Shown: positions 1-8,905 of the stretch, piece after piece | How positions within the stretch are numbered: position 1 is the stretch's first letter | Layout of the letters: each line of letters starts with the position of its first letter | NCBI RefSeq assembly: GCF_030386795.1 | Contig: NZ_JANUQM010000006.1 | Span: 64,601 to 128,600 of the forward strand | Length of the DNA stretch: 64,000 nt | Source: Streptomyces sp. S.PNR 29 | GTDB taxonomy: Bacteria; Actinomycetota; Actinomycetes; Streptomycetales; Streptomycetaceae | Reading direction: 5' to 3' | Made by a program: the position numbers and the translations under genes | Notes under the pieces: generated by a model | Seen by the model: the letters and a program-made list of their open reading frames with translations, nothing else | What the model was told of the DNA's origin: nothing | Databases searched by the model: none

Positions 1-1
1 G

Positions 2-1399
2 CTCAAGAACCGGCATTTGTCGATGATCGCCATCGGCGGCGTGATCGGCGCCGGGCTCTTCGTCGGGTCCAGCTCCGGTATCGCCACGGCCGGGCCCGGC
101 ATCCTGCTGTCGTACGCCCTCGTCGGCACCCTCGTGGTGCTGGTGATGCGGATGCTCGGCGAGATGTCCGCCGCCAACCCGACGTCCGGGTCGTTCTCCG
201 CCCACGCCGACCGGGCGCTCGGCTCCTGGGCCGGGTTCACCATCGGCTGGCTGTACTGGTTCTTCTGGGTGGTCGTGCTGGCGGTGGAGGCCACCGCGGG
301 GGCCGTGATCCTCGAAGGGTGGGTGCCCGCCGTACCGCAGTGGGCCTGGGCGCTGATCGTGATGGTGGTGCTCACCGCGACCAACCTCGCCTCCGTCGGC
401 TCCTACGGTGAGTTCGAGTTCTGGTTCGCCGGGATCAAGGTCGTGGCGATCGGTGCGTTCATCGTCATCGGCGGGCTGGCCGTGTTCGGGGTGCTGCCCG
501 GCGTGGACAGTGAGCAGGCGGGGCTGGGCAACCTGACCGATCACGGTGGCTTCCTGCCCCACGGGGCCGGCGCCATCCTCACCGGTGTGCTGCTCGTCGT
601 CTTCTCCTTCATGGGCAGTGAGATCGCCACTCTGGCGGCCGGCGAGTCGGAGGACCCGCAGCGGGCGGTCACCAAGTCGACCAACAGCATCATCTGGCGG
701 ATCGCCGTCTTCTACCTCGGCTCGATCTTCGTCGTCGTCTCCCTGCTGCCGTGGGACAGCAAGGCGATCACCGAGAAGGGGTCGTACGTCGCCGCCCTCG
801 ACTCCCTCGGGATCGCGCACGCCGGTCAGATCATGAACTTCATCGTGCTCACGTCCGTGTTGTCCTGTCTCAACTCCGGGCTGTACACGGCCTCCCGCAT
901 GGCCTTCTCGCTCGGCCGACGCGGGGACGCCCCGAAGTCCTTCGCCCGCACCACGCCGCGAGGTGTGCCGCGGACCGCCATCATCGCCTCGGTGGTCTTC
1001 GGGTTCGTCGCCGTGTTCTTCAACTACAAGTTCCCGGACTCCGTCTTCCTCTTCCTCGTCAACTCCAGTGGCGCGGTGGCGCTGTTCGTGTGGCTGGTGA
1101 TCTGCTTCTCTCAGCTGCGCATGCGGCGGATCATCCAGGCCGAGGCGCCGGAGAAGCTGGTCGTGAAGATGTGGCTGTACCCGTATCTGACCTGGGCCAC
1201 GGCCGCTCTGATCATCTTCGTGCTGGGGTACATGCTGACCGACACCGAGCACGACGGGCGCGAGACCGTGCTGCTGTCGCTGCTGGTCGCGGCGGGTGTA
1301 CTCGTCATCGCCTTCGTCAAGGACAAGGTGAAGGGGAAGACGAGGACCGAGGCGGAGGCCGAGGCCGAGGCCGAGGTCGAGCCGACGGTTGGCGCCTAG
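2..1399 (+). CDS. GabP-type amino acid permease (5' end outside window)
   Basis: Membrane transporter of the APC superfamily, amino acid transporter family, closest by eye to GABA permease GabP; it would import an amino acid or GABA with protons. The frame is open to base 2 and reads LKNRHLSMIAIGG, which aligns with residues about 20-32 of the second permease at 3865, so roughly 20 N-terminal codons lie outside. Hallmarks: GVIGAGLFVGSS in helix 1, GEMSA and SGSFSAHAD after helix 2, and YGEFEFWFAGIKV in helix 5. About twelve hydrophobic segments are visible. The C-terminus ends in an EAEAEAEAEVE run. A strong terminator follows the stop, so it is the last gene of its transcript. The exact substrate cannot be told from sequence. 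Confidence 0.88.
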   Translation, partial: LKNRHLSMIAIGGVIGAGLFVGSSSGIATAGPGILLSYALVGTLVVLVMRMLGEMSAANPTSGSFSAHADRALGSWAGFTIGWLYWFFWVVVLAVEATAGAVILEGWVPAVPQWAWALIVMVVLTATNLASVGSYGEFEFWFAGIKVVAIGAFIVIGGLAVFGVLPGVDSEQAGLGNLTDHGGFLPHGAGAILTGVLLVVFSFMGSEIATLAAGESEDPQRAVTKSTNSIIWRIAVFYLGSIFVVVSLLPWDSKAITEKGSYVAALDSLGIAHAGQIMNFIVLTSVLSCLNSGLYTASRMAFSLGRRGDAPKSFARTTPRGVPRTAIIASVVFGFVAVFFNYKFPDSVFLFLVNSSGAVALFVWLVICFSQLRMRRIIQAEAPEKLVVKMWLYPYLTWATAALIIFVLGYMLTDTEHDGRETVLLSLLVAAGVLVIAFVKDKVKGKTRTEAEAEAEAEVEPTVGA

Positions 1400-1413
1400 T
1401 CGCTTCGGGAGGC

Positions 1414-1455
1414 GGGAGGGGCCTTGCGGTGGGTACCGCAGGCCCCTCCCGTCTT
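1414..1455 (+). terminator. Intrinsic terminator after the amino acid permease
   Basis: Inverted repeat with left arm 1414-1429 (GGGAGGGGCC then TTGCGG) and right arm 1436-1450. One T is bulged in the left arm and the loop is TGGGTA. The 15-bp GC-rich stem is followed by GTCTTTCC, a weak T tract as is usual in Streptomyces. Confidence 0.75.
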
Positions 1456-1488
1456 TCCCGCGTGCACAGCCGGAAAACTTGACGGTAC

Positions 1489-2847
1489 ATGTCCTGTTAT
1501 GCCGCCACGATGAGCGCCATGACCTTCGTGGACCACAACACCGCAGACCTGCTCGCCCTCCGCCCCGGTGACACCGGGTACGAGGAGGAGATCGCCGGTT
1601 TCCAGACCGGGTTCGTCCAGCGTCCGGCCCTGGTCGTCGCCGCGGCCTCGGCCGACGACGTGGCCGCGGCCGTACGGTACGCGGCGGCCCGGGACCTGCC
1701 GGTCGGCGTCCAGGCGACCGGGCACGGGCTGCCCGGGCCGTCGGAGGGCGGCGTGCTCATCACGACGAAGCGGATGGACCGGGTGTCCGTCGACCCGGCA
1801 GCCCGCACCGTCCGCGTCCAGGCGGGCGTGCGCTGGGGTCAGGTGGTGGCGGCGGCCGAGCCGTACGGGCTGGCGCCGCTCAACGGTTCGGCGCCGAACG
1901 TGGGCGCCGTGTCCTACACGCTGGGCGGCGGACTGGGCATCCTCGCCCGGGAGTTCGGGTACGCGGCCGACCATGTGCGCGCCCTCGACGTCGTCACGGC
2001 GGACGGACGGCTGCGGCACGTGACACGGGAGTCGGAGCCCGACCTGTACTGGGCGCTGCTCGGCGGCGGGGGCGCCTTCGGTGTCGTCACGGAGCTGGAG
2101 ATCGGGCTGGTACCCGTACGGACGCTCTACGGCGGCTCGATCGCCTTCGACGGGCGTGAGGTCGACCCGGCGACCGTGCTGCGGGCGTACGAGGAGTGGA
2201 CGCGGACCGTGCCCGACACGCTGACCTCGTCCTTCGCCGCCGTACCGTATCCGGACCTGCCGGCGCTTCCGCCGCATCTGCGCGGGCGGTACGTCGTGTC
2301 CGTCCGCGTCGCCCACACCGGTGGCGACGGGGAGCGACTCGTCGCTCCGCTGCGGGAGATCGGGCCGGCTCTGTCCGACTCGCTGCGCGAGATGCCGTAC
2401 GCCGACAGCCACACCATCCACAGCGACCCGGACTTCCCGCACGCCTACTACGGGGACAGTGCGGTGCTCGGCGAGCTGGACCGTCCCGGGGCCGCGGAGT
2501 TGCTGTCCCGCACCGGGCCGGACGCGGGCGCCCTGTGCGTCGTACAGATCAACCACCTCGGCGGGGCGCTGGCGAAGCCCGCGCCGAACTCGGTGCCGTA
2601 CCGCGACGGGCGGTTCCTGCTGCGGCTGTTGACCATGGGCGAGCGTGCGGCGGCGCGACGGCGGCTGGACACGGCCTTCACGCCCCTCGCGCCGGTCACG
2701 ATCGGACGGGCCCTCAACTTCGCGTTCGGGGCGGGTGACCGGGCCGAGGGGCTGTACGACGCGGAGACGCGGAAGCGGCTCGCCGGGCTGAAGTCGCTGT
2801 ACGACCCGGCGAACCTCTTCCGCGGGAACGGTGGGCTCAGCGCTTGA
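1489..2847 (+). CDS. FAD-binding oxidoreductase (PCMH/BBE family)
   Basis: FAD-linked oxidase of the berberine-bridge-enzyme type, 452 residues. The N-terminal half is an FAD_binding_4 (PCMH) domain: RPALVVAAAS, then ATGHGLPG carrying the histidine that commonly binds FAD, then NVGAVSYTLGGGLGIL and LLGGGGAFGVVTELE. The C-terminus has the BBE signature LYDPANLFRGNGG. There is no N-terminal signal, so it is probably cytoplasmic. The second flavin-linking cysteine of bicovalent enzymes is absent (GSAPNVG), so at most one covalent FAD link is likely. The start is uncertain: ATGs at 1489, 1510 and 1519 all lack a good ribosome site, and 1519 (MTFVDHN) may be real. The 3' end overlaps convergent bioY by 11 bp. 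Substrate unknown. Confidence 0.82.
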   Translation: MSCYAATMSAMTFVDHNTADLLALRPGDTGYEEEIAGFQTGFVQRPALVVAAASADDVAAAVRYAAARDLPVGVQATGHGLPGPSEGGVLITTKRMDRVSVDPAARTVRVQAGVRWGQVVAAAEPYGLAPLNGSAPNVGAVSYTLGGGLGILAREFGYAADHVRALDVVTADGRLRHVTRESEPDLYWALLGGGGAFGVVTELEIGLVPVRTLYGGSIAFDGREVDPATVLRAYEEWTRTVPDTLTSSFAAVPYPDLPALPPHLRGRYVVSVRVAHTGGDGERLVAPLREIGPALSDSLREMPYADSHTIHSDPDFPHAYYGDSAVLGELDRPGAAELLSRTGPDAGALCVVQINHLGGALAKPAPNSVPYRDGRFLLRLLTMGERAAARRRLDTAFTPLAPVTIGRALNFAFGAGDRAEGLYDAETRKRLAGLKSLYDPANLFRGNGGLSA

Positions 2848-3421
2848 CGAGCTTCCAGGCGGTGGGCAGCGCGCCCATCGCCAGGGCCGCCTTCAGGGCG
2901 TCACCGATCAGGAACGGGGTGAGGCCGGCCGCGATGGCGGCGGACGCCGAGAGGTCGGGCTCGGCGGCGTAGGCCAGGTACGGGACGCCGACGGCGTAGA
3001 TGATCGCCTCACCCAGCACCATGGTGCCGGCCATGCGCAGCACGGAGCGGTCGGCGCCGCGGCGGGCCAGGGCACCGACGACGGTGGCGGCGAGCATCAT
3101 GCCGAGGATGTAGCCGAAGGAGACGGCGACACCGGAGGCTCCGCCGGCGAACCACGGCACACCGGCGACGCCCGCCAGCGCGTACAGGGCGAGCGCGGAG
3201 AAGCCACGGCCCGCGCCGAGGGTCGTGCCGACGAGCAGCGCCGCGAAGGTCTGGCCGGTCACCGGCACCGGGGAGCCGGGCACGGGCACCGAGATCTGGG
3301 CCGCGAGGCCGGTGAGCGCGGCGCCGCCGAGCACCAGAGCGACGTCCCGGACGCGGGAGGCGGGGAGCAGGTCGGCGAGGACCTGGCCGGTGCGGGCGGG
3401 GGCGGCGGCAAGCGTACTCAT
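2837..3421 (-). CDS. bioY: BioY, biotin transporter S component
   Basis: Integral membrane substrate-binding (S) component of an ECF-type vitamin transporter; BioY binds and imports biotin alone or with an EcfT/EcfA module. The 194-residue length matches the family. Family features include VPVPGSPVPVTGQTFAALLVG, YALAGVAGVPWFAGG and GYILGMMLAA, with about six hydrophobic helices and the late SAAIAAGLTPFLIGDALKA segment. The start at 3421 is chosen because GGAG lies 8-10 nt upstream; the frame stays open further 5' only because of GC bias. No ecfA or ecfT gene adjoins, so it probably uses a shared module. It converges on and overlaps the oxidoreductase by 11 bp. Confidence 0.9.
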   Translation of the reverse strand: MSTLAAAPARTGQVLADLLPASRVRDVALVLGGAALTGLAAQISVPVPGSPVPVTGQTFAALLVGTTLGAGRGFSALALYALAGVAGVPWFAGGASGVAVSFGYILGMMLAATVVGALARRGADRSVLRMAGTMVLGEAIIYAVGVPYLAYAAEPDLSASAAIAAGLTPFLIGDALKAALAMGALPTAWKLVKR

Positions 3422-3864
3422 GGGGACTCCGCGGGTTGGTGTGGGCATGCTGGGACACGGTGACGCTATACCGGGGTCCTCGCGTCGATCACCGTCAGCG
3501 CTCGACAAAGGCTCGAACGCGCGCTTGGTGGGCTTCACACAAAGGATGCGGGTTACACCTGGTGGGGCGTGATGCCGGTCACGGAGGTGACGTGGTTCGA
3601 GATACAAGGGAGGGGGCGCGGCCGTCTGTAGGGTTTCACCAAAGCGCCTCCGCCCTGGGCCGGACCTGCTGTTCGCGTCGCCCGGCAGTCGGCCGAGGGC
3701 GGCGCCTCGCAGCGCACGCCGGCTGCCGCGTGAGCGGGCGATCACACGGCGTGCCGCGAGTGTCCACATAGTGGTCGATCTCTCCGTGCGGGAGCAGGGG
3801 CCGCCCAGACTGTCGGGGTTTTTCCCTCTGCTTTCACCCCCTACGCACTGGACGAGCCGCGCCC
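3422..3864. other. Non-coding region between divergent bioY and permease
   Basis: These 443 bases hold the divergent promoters and no gene I can support; several open frames are GC artefacts. A short perfect palindrome, CCACATAGTGG (4-3-4), lies at 3764-3774, about 90 bp before the permease start. On the minus strand GGTATAGCG near 3466-3474 could be a -10 element for bioY. No biotin-repressor site was recognised. Confidence 0.5.
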
Positions 3865-5244
3865 ATGCCCAGCAGCAACATCGGGACACCGCCGCAGGCG
3901 GACGATGTGTCCCTCTCCCACGGCCTCAAGCAGCGCCACCTGTCGATGATCGCCCTCGGCGGAGTGATCGGCGCCGGCCTGTTCGTCGGCTCCGGTGCGG
4001 GCATCGCCGCCGCCGGGCCGTCGATCGTCCTCGCCTACACGCTCTCCGGCCTTCTCGTGATGCTGGTGATGCGGATGCTCGGCGAGATGTCGGCCGCGTA
4101 TCCCTCGTCGGGCTCCTTCTCCGCGCACGCCGAGCGGGCGATCGGCCCCTGGGCGGGCTTCACCGCCGGCTGGTCCTTCTGGGTGCTGCTCTGCACGGCC
4201 GTCGGCCTGGAGGGCATCGGCGCCGCGAAGATCGTGAGCGGCTGGCTGCCGGGGACGCCCGAGTGGGCGTGGGTGGCGCTGTTCATGGTGGTGTTCTGCG
4301 GCGCCAACCTGGCCGCCGTGAAGAACTTCGGCGAGTTCGAGTTCTGGTTCGCCGCCCTGAAGGTCGGCGCGATCACCCTGTTCCTGGTGCTCGGTGTGCT
4401 GGCGATCGCCGGGGTCCTGCCCGGCAGCGACTCCCCGGGGGCGAGCCACCTCACCGACTTCTTCCCCAACGGCGGCGAGGGCCTGGTCATCGGCCTGCTC
4501 GCCTCCGTCTTCGCCTACGGCGGCCTGGAGACCGTCACCATCGCCGCGGCCGAGTCGGAGGATCCGGTCAAGGGCGTGGCGAGCGCCGTCCGTACGGCGA
4601 TGTGGCGGATCGCGCTGTTCTACATCGGCTCGATGGCGGTCATCGTCACCCTCGTCCCGTGGGACTCGAAGGAGGTCGTCGAGAAGGGCCCGTACGTCGC
4701 GACCCTCGACACCCTCGGCATCCCGGGCGCCGGCCGGCTGATGAACGTCGTGGTGCTGGTCGCGCTGCTGTCGGCGATGAACGCCAACATCTACGGCTCC
4801 TCCCGCATCGCCTACTCGCTGGTCGAGCGCGGCCAGGGCCCGAAGGTGCTGGGCCGGGTGTCGGGCCGGGTCCCGCGCATCGCCGTCCTGGCCTCCTCGG
4901 TGTTCGGCTTCGTCTGCGTGCTGCTCAGCTACTGGCGCCCGGACGACGTGTTCTCCTGGCTGCTGAACATGATCGGCGCGGTGATCCTCGTCGTCTGGAT
5001 CTTCATCGCCGTGTCCCAGCTGCGGCTGCGCAGCCGCCTGCAGCGGGAGGCGCCGGAGAAGCTGGTCGTACGGATGTGGATGTTCCCGTGGCTCACCTGG
5101 GTCGCCCTGGCGGGCATGGCGACGGTGCTGGTCCTGATGGCGCGGGAGCCGGACACCCGGGTGCAGTTGTACTCGACGGGCGGGATGACGCTGTTCCTGG
5201 CGGTCGTGGGATACGCCTGGCAGAAGGCGCGCGCCCGCACCTGA
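3865..5244 (+). CDS. GabP-type amino acid permease
   Basis: Second APC-superfamily amino acid permease, 459 residues with about twelve helices, a close paralogue of the truncated permease at the left edge. The N-terminus MPSSNIGTPPQADDVSLSHG is cytoplasmic and is followed by LKQRHLSMIALGGVIGAGLF. Shared family motifs are GEMSAAYPSSGSFSAHAE and FGEFEFWFAALKVGAITLF. The start ATG has GGACGAG about 10 nt upstream. It is probably transcribed alone. The two copies differ most in helices 3 and 12 and in the tail, so they may have different substrates, with GABA or branched or aromatic amino acids as candidates. Sequence alone does not decide. Confidence 0.88.
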   Translation: MPSSNIGTPPQADDVSLSHGLKQRHLSMIALGGVIGAGLFVGSGAGIAAAGPSIVLAYTLSGLLVMLVMRMLGEMSAAYPSSGSFSAHAERAIGPWAGFTAGWSFWVLLCTAVGLEGIGAAKIVSGWLPGTPEWAWVALFMVVFCGANLAAVKNFGEFEFWFAALKVGAITLFLVLGVLAIAGVLPGSDSPGASHLTDFFPNGGEGLVIGLLASVFAYGGLETVTIAAAESEDPVKGVASAVRTAMWRIALFYIGSMAVIVTLVPWDSKEVVEKGPYVATLDTLGIPGAGRLMNVVVLVALLSAMNANIYGSSRIAYSLVERGQGPKVLGRVSGRVPRIAVLASSVFGFVCVLLSYWRPDDVFSWLLNMIGAVILVVWIFIAVSQLRLRSRLQREAPEKLVVRMWMFPWLTWVALAGMATVLVLMAREPDTRVQLYSTGGMTLFLAVVGYAWQKARART

Positions 5245-5386
5245 CTCCTGCTCACCTCCCGGAAGGGCCCCTGCGAGACACGCGGCCCTCGGACCGCTGA
5301 TCTCGCCCTCTGGTTGTACAGCAATCATCGGATTGCCGCGGGGCGGGAGTTGGAGTTGTATCCAGGCGAAGGGGGGAACCACATCC

Positions 5387-6637
5387 ATGCGAAGCAGACT
5401 CGCAGCCGCAGCCGTCACCGCCTGCACGTGCGTCACGGCGCTGCTGGCGCCCGCCGCACAGGCGGCACCGCACGACCCGCACCACGGGCAGCACGGGAAG
5501 AAGCCGAGGGCCGGGCACACCGTCCGCCTCACCCAGGGTGCCGACGCGGCGTCGGAGGCCCCGTCGCTCAGCGCCGACGGCCGCTACGCGGTCTTCACCT
5601 CGTCCGCCTCCACCCTGGTCCCCGGCGACACCAACGGCGCCCCCGACGTCTTCCTGCGGGACCTGAGGACCGGCCGCACCCAGCGCGTCAGCACCGACGC
5701 CGCCGGAGGCCAGTCCCGGCTCGGCGGCACCGCGGGAGCCATCAGCGCGAGCGGCCGGTACGTGGTCTTCCTGTCGCGATCGCCCGACCTGATCCCGGGC
5801 GAGACCCACGACACCCAGTCGGTCTACCGGCGCGACCTGCGGACCGGGGAGCTGAGGTACGTCGGCAACGACCTCGGCGGACGCGTGACGTGGGCGGTGA
5901 AGGCGTCCGTCAGCGCCGACGGCCGGTACGTCGCGTTCGCCGCGTCCGACACCGTACCCAAGCCGGGCGCGGAGATCGCCGTGCGCGACATGCGCACCGG
6001 GGAGCTGACGAAGCAGGCGACCAGGCACGTGGCCCGCTCCCCGCTGCTCAGCGACGACGGCAGCGTCCTGGTGTACTCGACCTACAACTACTACCCGTAC
6101 GACAACCCGCCGTCCGACGTCCTCGTGGCGGACCCGCTCACCGGGACCGGCCGGTCGCTGCACACCCGGCCCGACGGCACCCGTGGCAACGGCAGGGTGT
6201 CCCAGGCCGGCATCAGCGGCAACGGCCGCCACGCCTCCTTCACCTCGACGTCCACCGACCTCGGTCCTGAGGACACCAACGGCGCGGGTTCCAACGTCTT
6301 CGTCCGCGACCTGCGCACCGACGCCCTGCGCATCGTCGAGGCGCCCGACCCGGCCCTCTCGACCGCCGACGGTGCGCTCAGCCGAGACGGCCGGTACCTG
6401 CTCTTCCGGGCGTTCGCGGGCACGTCGGATCCGGGCACCTGGTACCTGAGCGACCTGCGGCGCGGCCGCACCCGGGTGGCGATCACCGACGCCGACGGCG
6501 CGCCGGTCCAGGCGGGCACCGCGGACCGGCCGCTTGACGCCCGGGCACGGACGGTGGCCTTCTCCTCCAGGGCCGAGAACCTTGCTCCGGGCCCGCGCAG
6601 CCCGGGAGCGGACGCCTATGTGCGGCGTGCGCGCTGA
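5387..6637 (+). CDS. Secreted TolB/PD40-like beta-propeller protein
   Basis: Exported protein of 416 residues. The signal peptide spans residues 1-26 (MRSRLAAAAV...APAAQA) and is followed by a His-rich linker. The rest is a series of PD40/TolB-type blades: LSADGRYAVFTS, ISASGRYVVFLS, VSADGRYVAFAA, LSDDGSVLVYST, ISGNGRHASFTS, LSRDGRYLLFRA, each followed by a (R)DLRTG-like turn. Seven or so blades suggest a closed propeller used for protein or ligand binding; no catalytic motif is seen. The start at 5387 has a GGGGGG ribosome site about 8 nt upstream; the upstream TTG-initiated extension is rejected because it buries the signal peptide. It converges on the phosphatase with an 8-bp gap. Role unknown. 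Confidence 0.78.
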   Translation: MRSRLAAAAVTACTCVTALLAPAAQAAPHDPHHGQHGKKPRAGHTVRLTQGADAASEAPSLSADGRYAVFTSSASTLVPGDTNGAPDVFLRDLRTGRTQRVSTDAAGGQSRLGGTAGAISASGRYVVFLSRSPDLIPGETHDTQSVYRRDLRTGELRYVGNDLGGRVTWAVKASVSADGRYVAFAASDTVPKPGAEIAVRDMRTGELTKQATRHVARSPLLSDDGSVLVYSTYNYYPYDNPPSDVLVADPLTGTGRSLHTRPDGTRGNGRVSQAGISGNGRHASFTSTSTDLGPEDTNGAGSNVFVRDLRTDALRIVEAPDPALSTADGALSRDGRYLLFRAFAGTSDPGTWYLSDLRRGRTRVAITDADGAPVQAGTADRPLDARARTVAFSSRAENLAPGPRSPGADAYVRRAR

Positions 6638-6645
6638 CACCGGTC

Positions 6646-7269
6646 CTACGGCACATCCGGCTCGCACGGCACATTGAGCGAGAGCAGAGCGGCGGAACCG
6701 TCGCCGTCCATGCGCAGTTCGCTGATCGCGGCGTTGCGCAGCCGCGGCAGGACGCGACGGTACTCCCCGGCCGGGATCGACAGCAGCCGGCACAGGACCA
6801 GCCGCAGCAGGGTGTTGTGGGCGACGACCAGGACGCGTCCGCCGGGGTGGGCGGCGGCGATGCGGTGCAGGGCGCCGGCTCCGCGGACGGCCGCGGCCGC
6901 CGGGTCCTCGGCGCCGGGGAAGGGGTGGGCCACCGGGTCGGCGCGGTAGGCCGCCGCGCGTTCGGGGTCCTCGGCGGCGAACTCGGCGAGCGTACGGCCC
7001 TCCACCACCCCGAAGTCGCACTCCCTCAGCGCCGGTTCGCGGTGCGGGGTGAGCCCCAGGGCACGGCAGGCGGGCTCGGCCGTGGCGACGGCGCGGGAGA
7101 GCGGGGACGTCCAGATCGCGTCGACGGGGTGCGCCGCCACCCAGCGGCCGAGGGCCTCCGCCTGGGCACGTCCGGTGTCGGTCAGCGCCACGTCGCTCAC
7201 GCCCGCGTAACGGTTCTCGGCATGCCAGACGGTCTGTCCGTGCCGGACGAGCAACAGGGTTGTGGTCAT
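6646..7269 (-). CDS. Histidine phosphatase family protein (phosphoglycerate-mutase-like)
   Basis: Cytoplasmic phosphomonoesterase of the histidine phosphatase superfamily, 207 residues. The N-terminal LLLVRHGQTVWHAENR contains the catalytic RHG. The second catalytic histidine is in VLVVAHNTLLRLVL near residue 160, and the proton donor is likely in LRECDFGVVEGRTL. The start codon shares one base with the stop of the FGGY kinase upstream (TGATG), so the two are translationally coupled. A kinase and a phosphatase of the same operon suggest that the phosphatase removes phosphate from a sugar or polyol intermediate or limits its build-up; that is inference. It could also be an alpha-ribazole-phosphatase-like or general enzyme. 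Confidence 0.85.
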   Translation of the reverse strand: MTTTLLLVRHGQTVWHAENRYAGVSDVALTDTGRAQAEALGRWVAAHPVDAIWTSPLSRAVATAEPACRALGLTPHREPALRECDFGVVEGRTLAEFAAEDPERAAAYRADPVAHPFPGAEDPAAAAVRGAGALHRIAAAHPGGRVLVVAHNTLLRLVLCRLLSIPAGEYRRVLPRLRNAAISELRMDGDGSAALLSLNVPCEPDVP

Positions 7270-8723
7270 CAGCCACCAGTATCCCGGTCGAGGCGGCTGC
7301 GTGCGTGGGACGCGACCTGTTTCGGCAGCCAGCCGCGTGCCTCCAGCTCGCCGACGAGGCGGACGTACGGCTCCGCGAACAGGGCGGTGCGGTCGGGCCG
7401 GGGTTCGAGGACCGTACGGATGCGGACCATGCGGTCGGCCGCGTCGGCGAGGGAGGCCGCCCCTCCGGAGCCGTACGCGGCCAGCGCGGCCATGCCGAGG
7501 GCCGGTTCGGTCTGCTCCGGGATCCGGGCCGGGCGGCCGAGGATGTCGGCGCGCAGTTGGTTCCAGTACGCGCTGCGGGCGGCGCCCCCGGTGAAGGTGA
7601 GCGGCCCGTCGAGCGGAGCGCCCAGGTGGTGCAGATAGTCCAGGCACAGCCGTTCGGTGAAGGCGACGCCCTGCAGCAGCGCGGCCCACAGGTCGGCGTC
7701 CCCGGCCGGCTCGCCCAGCACCAGTGAGGTGGCGTTCGGCGCCAGGAACGGGAAGCGCTCCCCCGGCGACACCAACGGATAGGCGACCGCGCCGGACGGC
7801 TCGAAGGCGGCGGCCTCGCGGTCCATGGCGGCGGCATCCGCACCCGGGAAGCAGGCCGTGAGGACGCCGGCCCCCACGCTCGACGCCCCGCCCGGCAGCC
7901 AGCTCCCGTCCGGCGCGCGGTGGTTGTAGACCACGCCGGTGGCGTCCCGGACCGGCGCCCGGGAGGCTCCCTTCACCACCAGCGTGGTGCCGAGCACCGA
8001 GTTCCAGGAGCCGGGCCGCAGGGCTCCGGAGGCGATCTGGGCCGCGCAGCCGTCGGTCATGCCGGCGATCACCGGGGTGCCGGCGGGGATGCCGGTGGCG
8101 TCGGCGGCCGCCGGGCAGACCTCGCCGAGGCGGGTGCCGGGGCGTACGACGTCGGGCAGCGCGTCGGCGGGCAGTTCCAGCCCGTCCGGCCAGGCGTCGC
8201 GTTCCACGTCGTAGGCCGTCTTGAGGGCGTGACTGGAGTCCGTCGGCACCGGCCGGCCGACCAGCCGTGCGGTGATCACGTCGGGCTGATGGGTGACCCT
8301 GCCCCGACCGTGGGCCCCGGTGAGCCACACCGCCTTCGGCAGCGCCCAGGTGTCCTGCACCGCCAGCCCCGCCTGCCGTGCCCGCGCCGCCTCCTCGGCC
8401 GCCCGCCCGTCGTCGTACATCAGCGCCGGGCTCACCGGCCGCCCCGCCCCGTCCGTCAGCAGCACCGTCCCGGACGTCCCGCACACCGCGAGCCCCCCGA
8501 TCCGTACGCCGGGAAGCGGGCCCAGGGCCGCACGGGACGCGGCGCACACCCCGTCCCACCACTCCTGCGGATCCTGCTCGTGCCGTCCGCCCTCCCGTCG
8601 CCCGGCCAGCGGAGCGGCACCGCTGCCGAGGACCGTGCCGTCACCCCCGGCCACCAGCACGCGGACGCTCTGTGTGCCCAGGTCGATGCCCAGCCACGCC
8701 CCGCCGCCCTCCTCCATCGCCAT
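7269..8723 (-). CDS. FGGY-family carbohydrate kinase
   Basis: ATP-dependent sugar or polyol kinase, 484 residues. FGGY_N begins WLGIDLGTQSVRVLVAGGDG; the sugar-binding region includes RHEQDPQEWWDGV; FGGY_C has the GERFPFLAPNATSLVLG and FTGGAARSAYWNQLRADILG motifs typical of xylulokinase-like enzymes. The start at 8723 (MAMEEGG) is chosen because GGGAGG sits 5 nt upstream; the frame continues to a GTG at 8762 with no such site. It is coupled to the downstream phosphatase and divergent from the ABC transporter operon at 8906, so it belongs to the same utilisation locus. A second FGGY kinase lies at 16029, which suggests two phosphorylation steps or two substrates. Substrate unknown. Confidence 0.88.
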   Translation of the reverse strand: MAMEEGGGAWLGIDLGTQSVRVLVAGGDGTVLGSGAAPLAGRREGGRHEQDPQEWWDGVCAASRAALGPLPGVRIGGLAVCGTSGTVLLTDGAGRPVSPALMYDDGRAAEEAARARQAGLAVQDTWALPKAVWLTGAHGRGRVTHQPDVITARLVGRPVPTDSSHALKTAYDVERDAWPDGLELPADALPDVVRPGTRLGEVCPAAADATGIPAGTPVIAGMTDGCAAQIASGALRPGSWNSVLGTTLVVKGASRAPVRDATGVVYNHRAPDGSWLPGGASSVGAGVLTACFPGADAAAMDREAAAFEPSGAVAYPLVSPGERFPFLAPNATSLVLGEPAGDADLWAALLQGVAFTERLCLDYLHHLGAPLDGPLTFTGGAARSAYWNQLRADILGRPARIPEQTEPALGMAALAAYGSGGAASLADAADRMVRIRTVLEPRPDRTALFAEPYVRLVGELEARGWLPKQVASHARSRLDRDTGG

Positions 8724-8783
8724 CCGGACCTCCCGCATCATGCCCCGGCCTGTGAACTTCACACTCCCAACCGATATTGACTC

Positions 8784-8854
8784 GGGAATTCCCCATGCGC
8801 GAGGGATTGACGCACAACTTCCGCCGTTACACCCTCTGTTAGCGAGTCGACTCG
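8784..8854. promoter_or_regulatory. Divergent regulatory region with two palindromes
   Basis: Between the kinase (leftward) and the binding-protein gene (rightward) lie two perfect palindromes: GGGAATTCCC at 8784-8793 and CGAGTCGACTCG at 8843-8854. A TTGACG hexamer at 8807-8812 lies between them and could be a -35 box. The obvious candidate ligand is the DeoR-family regulator encoded at 13114. That assignment is inference from position only. Confidence 0.4.
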
Positions 8855-8905
8855 ACGTGTTACCCCAGCACCCGGCCGGACCGAACCCTCACGTGGAGGT
8901 CACGG

